Source of the DNA: JACMLD01 sp044223995
GTDB lineage: Bacteria > Bacteroidota > Bacteroidia > Chitinophagales > Chitinophagaceae
Assembly (NCBI GenBank): GCA_044223995.1
Contig: JBGALE010000003.1
Coordinates: 62,001-126,000, forward strand
DNA: 64,000 nucleotides
Direction: 5' to 3'
Shown: positions 16,597 through 25,816 of the stretch, in pieces
Numbering within the stretch: position 1 is the stretch's first letter
Layout: the number at the start of each line of letters is the position of its first letter
Program-made: the position numbers and the translations under genes
The notes under the pieces: generated by a model
The model's database searches: none
What the model was told of the DNA's origin: nothing
Seen by the model: only the letters and a program-made list of their open reading frames with translations

Positions 16597-18027
16597 TCAG
16601 AATTTATCCCAGAACAATTTGCTGGTCACCAAATCACCACCCATGGCTGCAGAAGCTGCTTCATAGTTGGGTTGGTTAACGTTTTGTTCCTTCACCGGGT
16701 AAGTAAAGCGAACAGGATATTCTGATAATGCAGTGGTGGGCGCTGTAATCACCGGAAAATCCAATCTGCGTTGTGCAATCCACTCGTCCAATCCACGGTT
16801 GTATAATGCGATATACAACTGGTTACCTATTTTTTGTTTATAGGTCCCGGTTGCGGTGGCATAGGCAACGCTGGGTTGTGCAAGGTATGCAATGGCATCG
16901 CCTGCTGAACCACCCCAATAAGTAATAGAAGCAGTAACAGCATTGTTATAATGTGTTGCAGCAGTTCCTCCTACGGAAAATCCTCTTTCCACTGCTTCAG
17001 CCAAAGCAAACTCCACTTCAGAATAATCCAGCAGTAATCCCGGGAAATCAGGTGAAGTAATGGATGAACCAGGTTTTGAAAATGCAGGGAATGAGTTTCC
17101 TTTTCCTGGTACACCTCCTGAATAACCTGTTCCACTTGCATCCGTTGTAAAATAAGCAGGTATCCTTGGATCATTCATTGCACTCATCATGTTGACTACA
17201 GTATTGGCTGCAACAAAATCCTGGCGGCCGCTCTGGACCAGGTCAACCCAAATTGGATTGGTATTGGGAGGGGAAGCCAGGTAAGTAAACACCGCATTGT
17301 CATCGTTTGAAGTAAACACGTTGGGTGCTGCTGCCTCCACCGCTGTTTTTGATTTTGCAGGATCGGCGTCTGCAATCAGTATACCCATTTTCAGTTTCAA
17401 TGAGTTGGCAAACTTCTTCCATTTGGAAACATCTCCATTGTATACGATGTCTGCTCCGCCAAAACTTTCTGCTGAAGTATTCAATGCAGCAATATCAGCA
17501 TCCAGCCTTGTGAGCAGGTCGCTGTAAATAGTTGCAGCGTCATCATACTTGGGGAACGGGTTGTCGATACTCAGTGCCTGTGAATAGGGGATATTACCAT
17601 AAGTATTCACCAGGTAATAAAAAGCATATACTTCCTGGATGTCGATCAGTGCCAGGTCATTCTTTTGTATGTCAGCATCTGTAACATCTGTCTTTGCAAA
17701 ATTCTTTGATTGCTCAAAGTTGTTGAGTACGTCCCGGTAAAAAGCATTCCACCAGCCATCGGGAATAGCCCTGGTGCCGAGGTCGTAATTGCTTTCGTCG
17801 GTATACGTTGTTTCTGTCCAGTATTGTTCAATCAGCCTGAAAATGTTCAGGTTTACGTTTGAACTGGTCACTGTATTACTCAAATTTAACTGGGCCTGGG
17901 TGAACAGTGTATAAGATGGCACTGTTGCCGGGTGTTTTGGATCAATATTCAGGTTGGCCAAATCCTTTTCTTTTTTACAGGACCCCAACAGAAATACTGA
18001 AAATGCTATAACAACTAATTTTTTCAT
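16597..18027 (-). CDS. SusD/RagB-like outer-membrane nutrient-binding lipoprotein
   Basis: Surface lipoprotein that caps the SusC-type transporter and captures substrate. The 476-residue protein starts MKKLVVIAFSVFLLGSCKKE, with a lipobox whose cysteine would be Cys17 after processing. The body matches the SusD-like_2 style: early NIDPKHPATVP, FRLIEQYWTETTY, and C-terminal ALYNRGLDEWIAQRRLDFPV and YPVRFTYPVKEQNVNQPNY. It lies 12 bp after the susC-like gene and is surely co-transcribed with it. No glycosidase, sulfatase or sigma/anti-sigma pair is adjacent, so the substrate cannot be named; oligopeptides or other non-glycan ligands are possible. Confidence 0.92.
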   Translation of the reverse strand: MKKLVVIAFSVFLLGSCKKEKDLANLNIDPKHPATVPSYTLFTQAQLNLSNTVTSSNVNLNIFRLIEQYWTETTYTDESNYDLGTRAIPDGWWNAFYRDVLNNFEQSKNFAKTDVTDADIQKNDLALIDIQEVYAFYYLVNTYGNIPYSQALSIDNPFPKYDDAATIYSDLLTRLDADIAALNTSAESFGGADIVYNGDVSKWKKFANSLKLKMGILIADADPAKSKTAVEAAAPNVFTSNDDNAVFTYLASPPNTNPIWVDLVQSGRQDFVAANTVVNMMSAMNDPRIPAYFTTDASGTGYSGGVPGKGNSFPAFSKPGSSITSPDFPGLLLDYSEVEFALAEAVERGFSVGGTAATHYNNAVTASITYWGGSAGDAIAYLAQPSVAYATATGTYKQKIGNQLYIALYNRGLDEWIAQRRLDFPVITAPTTALSEYPVRFTYPVKEQNVNQPNYEAASAAMGGDLVTSKLFWDKF

Positions 18028-18039
18028 ATTCCGGTAAGT

Positions 18040-21000
18040 TTAAAATTTAAGTTTAATGTTGAACGAAACAGTCCTGGCTGTTGGATAAGCGCCACCCTGG
18101 TAACCCAGCGCTGCGTTTCCAGAGCTGATGATTTCTTCAGGATCTGAATACGGCAGGTTTTTATGGATTATCCAGAGATTCCTGCCGATTACTGAAAAGT
18201 CAACTCCCTTAAATGTTCCCACCTTGCTCAATAATTTTGCCGGCAGAGAATACGTAATGGCCGCTTCTCTCAGTTTCACAAAGCTGGCATCGTATACAAA
18301 TGCCTTGGCAGGATTACGGAAATATCCGTAAGCGCCAAACAGCGAACTGATGTCAACACGTTTTGTATTTGCTTTTCCATCTGCCGTTACACCTGGGTTG
18401 ATGATACCACCACCATCGGCAAGACTGTTACGAACGGGTTTGCCCTGGTCGTTCAGGCCGGCTGTTTCAGGATACAAACCTGTTGCAAGACCGTAATACA
18501 TGTCGAGCGAAAATACATCTCCACCCTGGCGTGTATCGATCATAAAACTTAAGGAAACATTTTTGTAAGTAAGTGTATTTGAAATAGAACCTATCCAATT
18601 GGGGTTAGGGTTTCCAATAACATTGTTGGAAGTAGATGTGATTTGGTAGTACCCGTTTGATTTTACTGTGCGTTCACCATTGGTGTACACAAAATCACTA
18701 CCCCTGATGGTGCCATAAGGCTGTCCCACAGTTGCATTTAATGAAACACCGCCCTGGAAAGAAGCGATCTGGAGATTTTTAGCTGTGTCAAACAAAGCCA
18801 CGACTTCATTTCTGTTTCTTGTCCAGTTTACATTCACTGTCCAGGTAAAATCTTTTGTTTTAACTGGTGTGCCATTTAATGCTACTTCAATTCCCTTATT
18901 CCTAACTGTACCGGCGTTCAGCACTTTTGAACTGTAACCTGTGGCAGATGATACCAATACAGGGAAGATCTGGTTGACTGATTTTGCATCATAATAAGTA
19001 ATGTCAAACCCGAGACGGTTTTTCAGGAAAGACATTTCCAAGCCAAACTCATAGCTTTTGTTTCTCTCAGGAACCAATGTAGGATTGTTCTTAGCAAGGC
19101 TGGATGTAGCTACGGGCTGGGAACCAAATGGGCTTCCAATGGTATACGTATCATTTACGCTGTATACTGGCGCACTATGACCCACTTCTGCATAGTTGGC
19201 CCTTAATTTACCAAACGACAGCCATGTAAAGTCCTTCAGTAATTCAGAGAATGTAAATCCGCCGGAAACAGACGGATAATAGTAAGCATTATTGCCACGT
19301 GGTAAAGTTGAAGCCTGGTCTCTTCTGATAGTACCATCCAGTGTCAGCAATTTCCTGTAAGCAAGTGTTGCGCCCGCAAACACGCCATCCACTTCAATGT
19401 CATCAGAATATTCTGTTGGCGCCAATGGTGCATTCAATGAATTCGATAATGCATAGAAGCCAGGTAGGATCAAACCTCCATTGGTAGATGCAAATATGGA
19501 AGCGTGTGTTGTTTTACGGATATTACCACCCAACAATGCTTTCAGGTTCAGATCGCTGGTGATGTTTTTATCGTAGTTTACCAGCAGATCGTAGTTGAAT
19601 TCGCGGAAACTCCTGTTGTAACGGGAATAATAAGGAACGCCAATACTACCCACAGCATAACGTTGTTCCTGTATTTCATCGTAAGAATCGAGTGAAATTC
19701 TTCCCAATACGTTGAAGGCCTGGTTGATTTTATAATTCAGGCTAACGTTACCGAAATAACGGTTGCGGTTATCTGTTTCGTAATTCTCGTAACGATCAAA
19801 ATACGGGTTGTTCCAGTAAATCGGAACAAGACCACCGGGAACATTGCTGGGATCTGCCCAGTTCCAGGTAGTGTTTTGTTTGGTACGGAAATAAGCGTCT
19901 TTTAGTTCTTTGACATCAACGTTTGTTTCCCACCACTGGCGGAAGTTGGTGGCAGGGTTACTGGGATCATAACCGGTACCATACCTGCCCTTACCATTAA
20001 TTTTTGAAAAGTTGATGGCAGCAGATGCTGTCAGTTGATCAGTAATGTTCAAAGAAGAATTGAAATTCACCAGGTCCTTTACAATCTGGCTATTCGGCAG
20101 TATACCTTTGTCGTCATTTCTTGTATAACCAAGTTTGTACGTTCCTTTGTCATTCCCTCCGTCTACAAAAACACTGGTATTGTAAGAAAATGGATTGGTA
20201 AAGAAAGTCAGTGGATCGTTTGGCGCTGCCACCCATGGTCTTGCTTTTTTGTAGTAAGGCGATGTTTTATCAAAAGCATCCCATTGGAATACCATTAAAT
20301 TTGGATCGAACTTGGCGCCCCATGATGCATCTTCAGTAGTAGGAGTAACCAGGTCAGGATTACCATCGCCATCCACATCGAAATACAGGAAGTTGCCATC
20401 TGGAGAACCATAACCATTCAGTGAACCATAGTTTGCACCATATTCATGCTGGTATTTTGTAAATGTACTTTTATCAATGGAACCAACTGTCAGACCAGCA
20501 TTCAGCGTGATGCCAAGACCTCTTTTACCTTTTTTTGTTGTAATTAAAATAACGCCATTGAACCCGCGCTCACCATACAAGGCACTTGCAGCAGCGCCTT
20601 TTAATACGCTGATGGATTCGATGTCATCCGGGTTAATATCAGCAGCTGCAGAACCATAGTCGTAACCGCCACGTCCTGTTTTTTGATCGCTGCTGTTGGT
20701 GTTTGAGTTATCAAATGGCACACCATCAATAACAAACAATGCCTGGTTGTCACCCAGCAATGATTTAGAACCGCGTAACACAACGTTGGTAGAACCACCC
20801 AATGTGTTCGACTGGTTAACAGTCAAGCCTGCCACTTTACCTTCGAGATTACTCACAAAGTTGGCACTTCGTTGTTTGCTGACTTCATCACCACCAATTT
20901 TGGTAACAGCATAAGGCAGATCATTTTTATTTCTGCGAATACCCAATGCCGTTACAACCACTTCATTTAATGTACCTGACGGAGCCAGTGATACATTCAG

Positions 21001-21264
21001 CGAAGCCGAAGAGCCAACAACTGCCTCGGTAGTTTCATAACCGGCTGCACTAAAAATAAGGACAGCGCCTTGTGCGGCATCGATTTTGAAATTTCCCTTA
21101 ACATCTGCGGCTACTCCGTTGGTAGTGCCTTTTACTTTAACGGTGGCGAAAGAAACCGGGTCACCTTTACTGTCTCGTACCTGCCCGGTGATGGTTCGGG
21201 TTTGAGCATTTGCACCGACAGCGCATAGCAGTATCGCCGTCAGTAGCGGGAGGAATTTTCTCAT
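18040..21264 (-). CDS. SusC/RagA-family TonB-linked outer-membrane transporter
   Basis: TonB-dependent importer, 1074 residues. It has a signal peptide (MRKFLPLLTAILLCAVGANAQ), a carboxypeptidase-regulatory-like domain at about 22-105 (GQVRDSKGDPVSFATVKVKG), then the plug with TALGIRRNKNDLPYAVTKIGG, VAGLTVNQSNTLGGSTNVVLRG and the family signature FVIDGVPFDNSN, and a 22-strand barrel ending in the aromatic VSFNIKLKF. Length fits SusC proteins (about 1000-1100). It lacks an N-terminal STN domain, so signalling to an ECF sigma factor is not expected. It forms an operon with the SusD gene downstream. A 504-bp leader region precedes it. Confidence 0.95.
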   Translation of the reverse strand: MRKFLPLLTAILLCAVGANAQTRTITGQVRDSKGDPVSFATVKVKGTTNGVAADVKGNFKIDAAQGAVLIFSAAGYETTEAVVGSSASLNVSLAPSGTLNEVVVTALGIRRNKNDLPYAVTKIGGDEVSKQRSANFVSNLEGKVAGLTVNQSNTLGGSTNVVLRGSKSLLGDNQALFVIDGVPFDNSNTNSSDQKTGRGGYDYGSAAADINPDDIESISVLKGAAASALYGERGFNGVILITTKKGKRGLGITLNAGLTVGSIDKSTFTKYQHEYGANYGSLNGYGSPDGNFLYFDVDGDGNPDLVTPTTEDASWGAKFDPNLMVFQWDAFDKTSPYYKKARPWVAAPNDPLTFFTNPFSYNTSVFVDGGNDKGTYKLGYTRNDDKGILPNSQIVKDLVNFNSSLNITDQLTASAAINFSKINGKGRYGTGYDPSNPATNFRQWWETNVDVKELKDAYFRTKQNTTWNWADPSNVPGGLVPIYWNNPYFDRYENYETDNRNRYFGNVSLNYKINQAFNVLGRISLDSYDEIQEQRYAVGSIGVPYYSRYNRSFREFNYDLLVNYDKNITSDLNLKALLGGNIRKTTHASIFASTNGGLILPGFYALSNSLNAPLAPTEYSDDIEVDGVFAGATLAYRKLLTLDGTIRRDQASTLPRGNNAYYYPSVSGGFTFSELLKDFTWLSFGKLRANYAEVGHSAPVYSVNDTYTIGSPFGSQPVATSSLAKNNPTLVPERNKSYEFGLEMSFLKNRLGFDITYYDAKSVNQIFPVLVSSATGYSSKVLNAGTVRNKGIEVALNGTPVKTKDFTWTVNVNWTRNRNEVVALFDTAKNLQIASFQGGVSLNATVGQPYGTIRGSDFVYTNGERTVKSNGYYQITSTSNNVIGNPNPNWIGSISNTLTYKNVSLSFMIDTRQGGDVFSLDMYYGLATGLYPETAGLNDQGKPVRNSLADGGGIINPGVTADGKANTKRVDISSLFGAYGYFRNPAKAFVYDASFVKLREAAITYSLPAKLLSKVGTFKGVDFSVIGRNLWIIHKNLPYSDPEEIISSGNAALGYQGGAYPTARTVSFNIKLKF

Positions 21265-21768
21265 GTGATCAATTTTTGTTTTAGTATGTCCAATAAAAAG
21301 TTAGTCCCATTAATAAACGGGAAGAATCATTTGGTCTCATGCTGCAGTTGGTTTGGAAAAAATTGCACAGTTATTCATTTATTTACTGCACAACTTTATA
21401 AAGGGGTGTCATGTATAAGCTATACTTTGACAGGCGCAAATTATTTAAAGCTGCATTATTACAATTCTGTTAACAAGTTTTTAATTTGTTTTTAATTTTT
21501 TAAATAAATAAACTTTTATCATCATTGATCTTTTTCAATAAAAGTTTTTCTATTAACATTTGTTATTGATGAAGGGGAGAAAATATTTCTAAACATGAAA
21601 CTTGTCATGTTAGTGTATAAACTTATCAAGTAAGGTTGACATTAGCTGGTTCGCGACTACTGAGCGTGAGAAAAAACGAGATAAATATTTTTTTACCGGC
21701 TGGTGATCAAAAAAAATATTAATGTCAATTTAATCCCAAAGAATAATTAATGGAGAAGTTGATGAATG
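21265..21768. other. 504-bp non-coding region upstream of susC
   Basis: AT-rich and without a credible gene. It holds the direct repeat AAACTTGTCA (21598-21607) / AAACTTATCA (21619-21628) at 21-bp spacing, and a small hairpin AACATGA/TCATGTT at about 21592-21611. No exact TAnnTTTG promoter box was found on the minus strand near susC. Confidence 0.5.
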
Positions 21769-23259
21769 TTAATGACCAAGCTTCTTAAGATTGTCAAGCG
21801 CTCTTGGATTTCCCGGGCGTATGATCAAAGCTTGCTGGTAGCATTTGATGGCTTCTTCCTTATTGCCCAGTGATTGGTACACATCACCCATATCGTTCCA
21901 GGCAACAACAATTTTCGGAAAAGTCTTTGTATAATATTTATATAGAAGGAGCGCCTTATCACTTTTTTGTTCTTTAATAAGCGCCTGTCCGGCTTCCAGT
22001 AAAATCATATCGTCATCTACCATTATTTTTTCCCGTTCCAGCGCTTGTCCCAAATCATTAGTAGATGGCTGTAACAACAAATCATAAATTTTCTTTGACA
22101 GTGCGTTTTCGAACGCTGACTGTTGCGTCAATGCGTCCTGTGTAATGATACCGGTAAAATATAATTGCGTAACGTTTGGCAAGACCATATTTGTATTGAC
22201 AGAACTTTCATTGGTGACCATATAAAATACAACACCCTCTTCCGGCAACCGTACCATCCTTGCATAGTAAATGCCATTGCTGCCACCGTTATCGATCATT
22301 TTTGTATTGCGCCTGCTTTGTGAAATATTACAGCCATATCCGAAAAATGATCTTCCGCCGTAACCTTCTTCCTGTATTTGCGGGCGGAACATTTCATCTA
22401 TTGTTGCTTTTTTTAATACTGAGTAGTTCGTAATACTATTTATCCAGGTAAACATATCTTCCAGCGATGCCTCAAGGCCGCCATTCCCTTTTAGGTTCCA
22501 GTATGGCCCTCCACCAGCTTCTTTAAAGTGTTGTTGATGTGTTCCCCAGGCCTTTCCCTCTTTATAACCTATGGCAATGGTATCTTTACCTGATAAGGGG
22601 TAGTGATAGCCGATTCTCTGTATACCTATTGGCCTGAACAAATGCTCCCGGAGAAATTGCTCGTAGTCCATTCCCGAAACATTTTCAACGATAATAGCCA
22701 GGATGCTCATACCGACATTGGTATAAACAGCTTTTGCACCAGGATTAAATAATAATGGTTCATCAAAAGCTTTTTTCAAAAATGCATCCTTCTCTATTTT
22801 TTCATAATCACCGCCATCATTTTGGAGGAATTCATGAAACCCGGAAGAATGCGTCAGTAAATGTTGTATGGTAATGCCTGCTTTGTCAGCCGGGACTGCT
22901 GGAAAAAATCTTTTCAGCGGGTCGGTTAATGCTATTTTGCCTTCTTCCACCAGCTTCATGACGGCTGCTGCAGTGAATGCTTTTGTAATGCTTCCCATGG
23001 AAGCCAGTGTACGCGGTGTAAAAGGGATTTTATTTTCCTTATCTGCCCAGCCATACCCTTTACTGAAAATATTCTTCCCGTTTTTTACAATCAATAAAGC
23101 ACCCGAGAAATTTTTTTCAGATGAAAGCCTGGTAAGATAACTGTCAATTAAAACAGCAGTATCATGATTGACCTGGTAACTGGATGTAGTGATTGGTTTG
23201 CCGGAAGAAATAAACATGGCAAAAAAAATGATCAGCGAAGTTTGAATTGTTGCCTTCAT
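21769..23259 (-). CDS. Exported class-C beta-lactamase-fold serine hydrolase with C-terminal TPR
   Basis: Serine hydrolase of the beta-lactamase/DD-peptidase (PF00144-like) family, 496 residues. It has a signal peptide (MKATIQTSLIIFFAMFISSG), the catalytic SxxK in MGSITKAFTAAAVMKL, the Tyr-x-Asn motif in VYTNVGMS, LTHSSGFHEFL, and a DNGGSNGIYYARM segment where many relatives have HGG. After about residue 400 a helical tail ends in a TPR (WNDMGDVYQSLGNKEEAIKCYQQAL, shown in part). This domain order is common for Bacteroidota periplasmic esterases and peptidases; the substrate is unknown and beta-lactam resistance should not be inferred. It is upstream of, and co-directional with, the SusCD pair but 504 bp away. 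Confidence 0.88.
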   Translation of the reverse strand: MKATIQTSLIIFFAMFISSGKPITTSSYQVNHDTAVLIDSYLTRLSSEKNFSGALLIVKNGKNIFSKGYGWADKENKIPFTPRTLASMGSITKAFTAAAVMKLVEEGKIALTDPLKRFFPAVPADKAGITIQHLLTHSSGFHEFLQNDGGDYEKIEKDAFLKKAFDEPLLFNPGAKAVYTNVGMSILAIIVENVSGMDYEQFLREHLFRPIGIQRIGYHYPLSGKDTIAIGYKEGKAWGTHQQHFKEAGGGPYWNLKGNGGLEASLEDMFTWINSITNYSVLKKATIDEMFRPQIQEEGYGGRSFFGYGCNISQSRRNTKMIDNGGSNGIYYARMVRLPEEGVVFYMVTNESSVNTNMVLPNVTQLYFTGIITQDALTQQSAFENALSKKIYDLLLQPSTNDLGQALEREKIMVDDDMILLEAGQALIKEQKSDKALLLYKYYTKTFPKIVVAWNDMGDVYQSLGNKEEAIKCYQQALIIRPGNPRALDNLKKLGH

Positions 23260-23325
23260 CGTTATTGAAAATAAAAAAGCTTGCTTTAAGGTACGATTTA
23301 CTGAAATAAAGGAGTACTATAAGGC

Positions 23326-23799
23326 TTACTTTCTTTTAAGAATAAATGCGGTTGCTTCTACTTCCAGGAAAACATCGTCCCTGAATAATTTGCTAACCTG
23401 TACCAATGTACTGGCGGGCGGGTTCTTTGTAGTAACGTACTTGTCGCGTATTGTTCTTAGTTGCTGGATATGCGAAACATCTGTCACAAAATACCCAAGC
23501 TTTACAATATTGTCCATGGTTCCACCTAGTTCAGTGATGGCATTTTTCAGGTTGGTAAACACCTGTTCAGTTTGTTTGTCAAAATCGTCTTTCCCCACAA
23601 GGTTTCCCTGTTTGTCAAGCGGTACTTGTCCTGATAAAATTATCATGTAGCCATTTCCAAGATCAATAACAGCCGCCTGCGAATAGCCTCTTGGTACCGG
23701 CAATGAGGATGGGTTGACAAATTTGACGATGGAGGTATCAGTTTGCGCATTTGCTGCCAGCGTTATTGTAAAAAATAAGAAAACTATTATTCTTTTCAT
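23326..23799 (-). CDS. Exported RidA-family protein lacking the key arginine
   Basis: RidA/YjgF/UK114-type protein of 157 residues with an unusual signal peptide (MKRIIVFLFFTITLAANAQ), so it should act in the periplasm. The fold marks are YSQAAVIDLG, LSGQVPLD, QTEQVFTNLKNAITELGG and VVKLGYFVTD-like KLGYFVTDVSHIQ. In canonical RidA the imine-deaminating arginine lies in a PARSxVEV motif; here the equivalent is PASTLVQV, with Ser in place of Arg. It is therefore probably not a 2-aminoacrylate deaminase; a binding or different hydrolase role is possible. It lies 66 bp upstream of the serine hydrolase on the same strand and may be co-transcribed with it. Confidence 0.85.
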   Translation of the reverse strand: MKRIIVFLFFTITLAANAQTDTSIVKFVNPSSLPVPRGYSQAAVIDLGNGYMIILSGQVPLDKQGNLVGKDDFDKQTEQVFTNLKNAITELGGTMDNIVKLGYFVTDVSHIQQLRTIRDKYVTTKNPPASTLVQVSKLFRDDVFLEVEATAFILKRK

Positions 23800-23945
23800 G
23801 CAGTTCGTTTGATGATAAAATTAAGGAATTGTGATTCCGGCTGGCAAGGTATTCTGCTCCCGGGTGATTCCAAATATCACACATTTCGGGTATTGGCAAG
23901 GGTTATAGCCACAGTTACCTTTAGTACCGAACTAAACTTATAAAC

Positions 23946-25004
23946 ATGCGCGCCATCAAAATTTCTGTAGTGATACTCCTGCCATTACTGCTAATGTTTT
24001 CCTGTAAAAAGGACGCATTACCCAAACAGGTATCTGCACAGGATAGTCTTTCCCTGCAGATAGGGGTATTGGGAAATCACTGGGATCAGCTCGTTACCCC
24101 GGATCTTGGACCAAACCTGCCACCCAATACCGATATGTACAATCTTTCCTTTGCAGCAAACGACAAGGTATATGTTGTGTTACGTGGCTACAACCAGTTG
24201 TGGCAATATGATCCTGCTTCGAACAACTGGAGCCTATTTAAAAGTAATTTTTTCAACTTCACCGGGTATACCGGCTACACCTATGCGTTCACAAACGGGG
24301 ATAATATTTATTTTATCAGTGCATCTGGTAAAAGCCTGAAGCAATATAACCTGGTCAGCGGGCTATGGTCTAATAAAACCAATTTCCCGGGCGCTGCCGG
24401 ATATGGCTATACGGCAGCATTCACCACTACCAGGGGATATATTCTGGGCGGGGCAAGCGGCAGCGATGCTAACGGCTATGGATACACTGTATCTGAAAAC
24501 TGGGAATACGATTTTGCGGCGAATACCTGGACGTTAAAAGCCAACACACCTGGATTGGGAAGATACAATGCAGCGTCGTATGCCATAAGCGATAAATTAT
24601 ATTTTGGGACAGGCATCAGCGTTATATTAATCTTCAATCCCAATACCTTCCAGGCTTTTCGCGTTGCTACTATTGATGCAGACTGGTATGAATACAATAC
24701 TACGACCAATACATGGACAAGAAAAGCTGATTTCGGTGGCGGCACGCGACAGGATACCAGGGGCTTCGTTATCGGGAATACTGTTTATCTTGGATTGGGG
24801 AGTGCAGGTTATTTTACTGACATACGCTCCGATCTTTGGAGTTATAACCCTTCCGCCAATACATGGGCAGCGCGTGCCAGCTACCCGCCGGGTAATGGAT
24901 ATCCGCCCTACCTTACAATGGTGGGTGCGGCCTCTCACGGATATGCTGTGCTGGAAGACGTATTATCATTCTGGCGATACACCGGCCCATACTCTATATT
25001 TTGA
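23946..25004 (+). CDS. Kelch-repeat lipoprotein
   Basis: A 352-residue lipoprotein: signal peptide and lipobox in VILLPLLLMFSCKKD. The body is built of repeated Kelch-like blades with the pattern of a variable strand followed by WxYDxxxNxW: LWQYDPASNNWS, LKQYNLVSGLWSNKTNFPG, WEYDFAANTWTLKANTPG, YEYNTTTNTWTRKADFGG and LWSYNPSANTWAARASYPPG. A six- or seven-bladed propeller on the outer or periplasmic membrane face is likely. The function is not known; such proteins often bind glycans or partner proteins. It stands alone, divergent from the RidA gene, with its own terminator. Confidence 0.85.
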   Translation: MRAIKISVVILLPLLLMFSCKKDALPKQVSAQDSLSLQIGVLGNHWDQLVTPDLGPNLPPNTDMYNLSFAANDKVYVVLRGYNQLWQYDPASNNWSLFKSNFFNFTGYTGYTYAFTNGDNIYFISASGKSLKQYNLVSGLWSNKTNFPGAAGYGYTAAFTTTRGYILGGASGSDANGYGYTVSENWEYDFAANTWTLKANTPGLGRYNAASYAISDKLYFGTGISVILIFNPNTFQAFRVATIDADWYEYNTTTNTWTRKADFGGGTRQDTRGFVIGNTVYLGLGSAGYFTDIRSDLWSYNPSANTWAARASYPPGNGYPPYLTMVGAASHGYAVLEDVLSFWRYTGPYSIF

Positions 25005-25029
25005 TATTTGCTGTACATGCATTCATCTG

Positions 25030-25062
25030 CAACCGGCTTATCATACGGCCCGGTTGTTTTTT
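25030..25062 (+). terminator. Terminator of the Kelch lipoprotein gene
   Basis: CAACCGG (25030-25036) pairs with CCGGTTG (25050-25056) around a 13-nt loop, followed by six T. Confidence 0.75.
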
Positions 25063-25156
25063 GTGTTTTTTCATGGAAAAAATTTAAATTGATGGTACAT
25101 TTAAGAGGAATATTTTCTAAATGTCCCTTCGGGTACCAAGCACAAAAAAGTTGTTT

Positions 25157-25540
25157 ATGAAAGAGTTTATGCTGATTATCCGGAATCAGAACGACAACTT
25201 CAGTTCCATGTCTTCCGAAAAGCAATTAAAATTTCTCGAAGCCTGTCAGGTCTATATTGAAAACCTGAAAAAAATCAAAAAGCTTATTGAAGCACAACCA
25301 ATGGAAAGGGAAGGCGCTGTTGTCACTGGTACAGCAGGGAACTACAAAGAAGAAGCATTCAAAGCCTCCGGCGATGTCATCGTAGGGTATTACCATATTT
25401 TTGCGAGTAATTTGACCGATGCGATTGCCATTGCCAAGGCAAATCCTGAATTTGTATACAGCAGTACTGCAAGTATTGAAGTAAGGCCATTAAAAACAAA
25501 GGAAGACAGGACGAAGTTTATTTATCCAACACGCGGATAG
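25157..25540 (+). CDS. YCII-related (DGPF) domain protein
   Basis: Small cytoplasmic protein of the dimeric alpha-beta-barrel YCII family. The start at 25157 gives 127 residues beginning MKEFMLIIRNQ, which matches the first beta strand of the family; the earlier in-frame ATG at 25121 adds 12 unsupported residues. Later features are GDVIVGYYHIFASNLTDAIAIAKANPEF and a final SIEVRPL strand, typical of the domain. YCII proteins are poorly characterised; some relatives degrade chlorinated aromatics or fuse to sigma factors. No neighbour suggests a role. Confidence 0.8.
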   Translation: MKEFMLIIRNQNDNFSSMSSEKQLKFLEACQVYIENLKKIKKLIEAQPMEREGAVVTGTAGNYKEEAFKASGDVIVGYYHIFASNLTDAIAIAKANPEFVYSSTASIEVRPLKTKEDRTKFIYPTRG

Positions 25541-25816
25541 AGCAATTCTTTAGTTATCTACCCTGTTCCTGACTAACATACGTTAATAGGCCGGGATCAA
25601 ATTTGTCTAACTTTATTCCATTCTTAATTTATCAGTTTTTCCGCAGGATTCGGCATTTAGAAGGTTGCTAACATTCGGGGAAAATTTATTGACAGCTTTG
25701 ATGATATTTTGCGTATTTCTTCGTAATTTCATTAGGTTGCTTGCATGATTTTTTGATATCCATATTGAATAACTGCCTTTTTATTAAAATTTGTCTAACA
25801 AAATTGTCTTTCAACG
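25541..25816. promoter_or_regulatory. gltB upstream region with a repeated 13-mer
   Basis: The 276-bp AT-rich gap contains AAATTTGTCTAAC twice in the same orientation, at 25599-25611 and 25787-25799, the second ending 17 nt before the gltB start. The repeat may be a regulator site, or the second copy may overlap a -7-like TAAAATTTG box. No leader peptide or terminator is seen. Confidence 0.4.
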
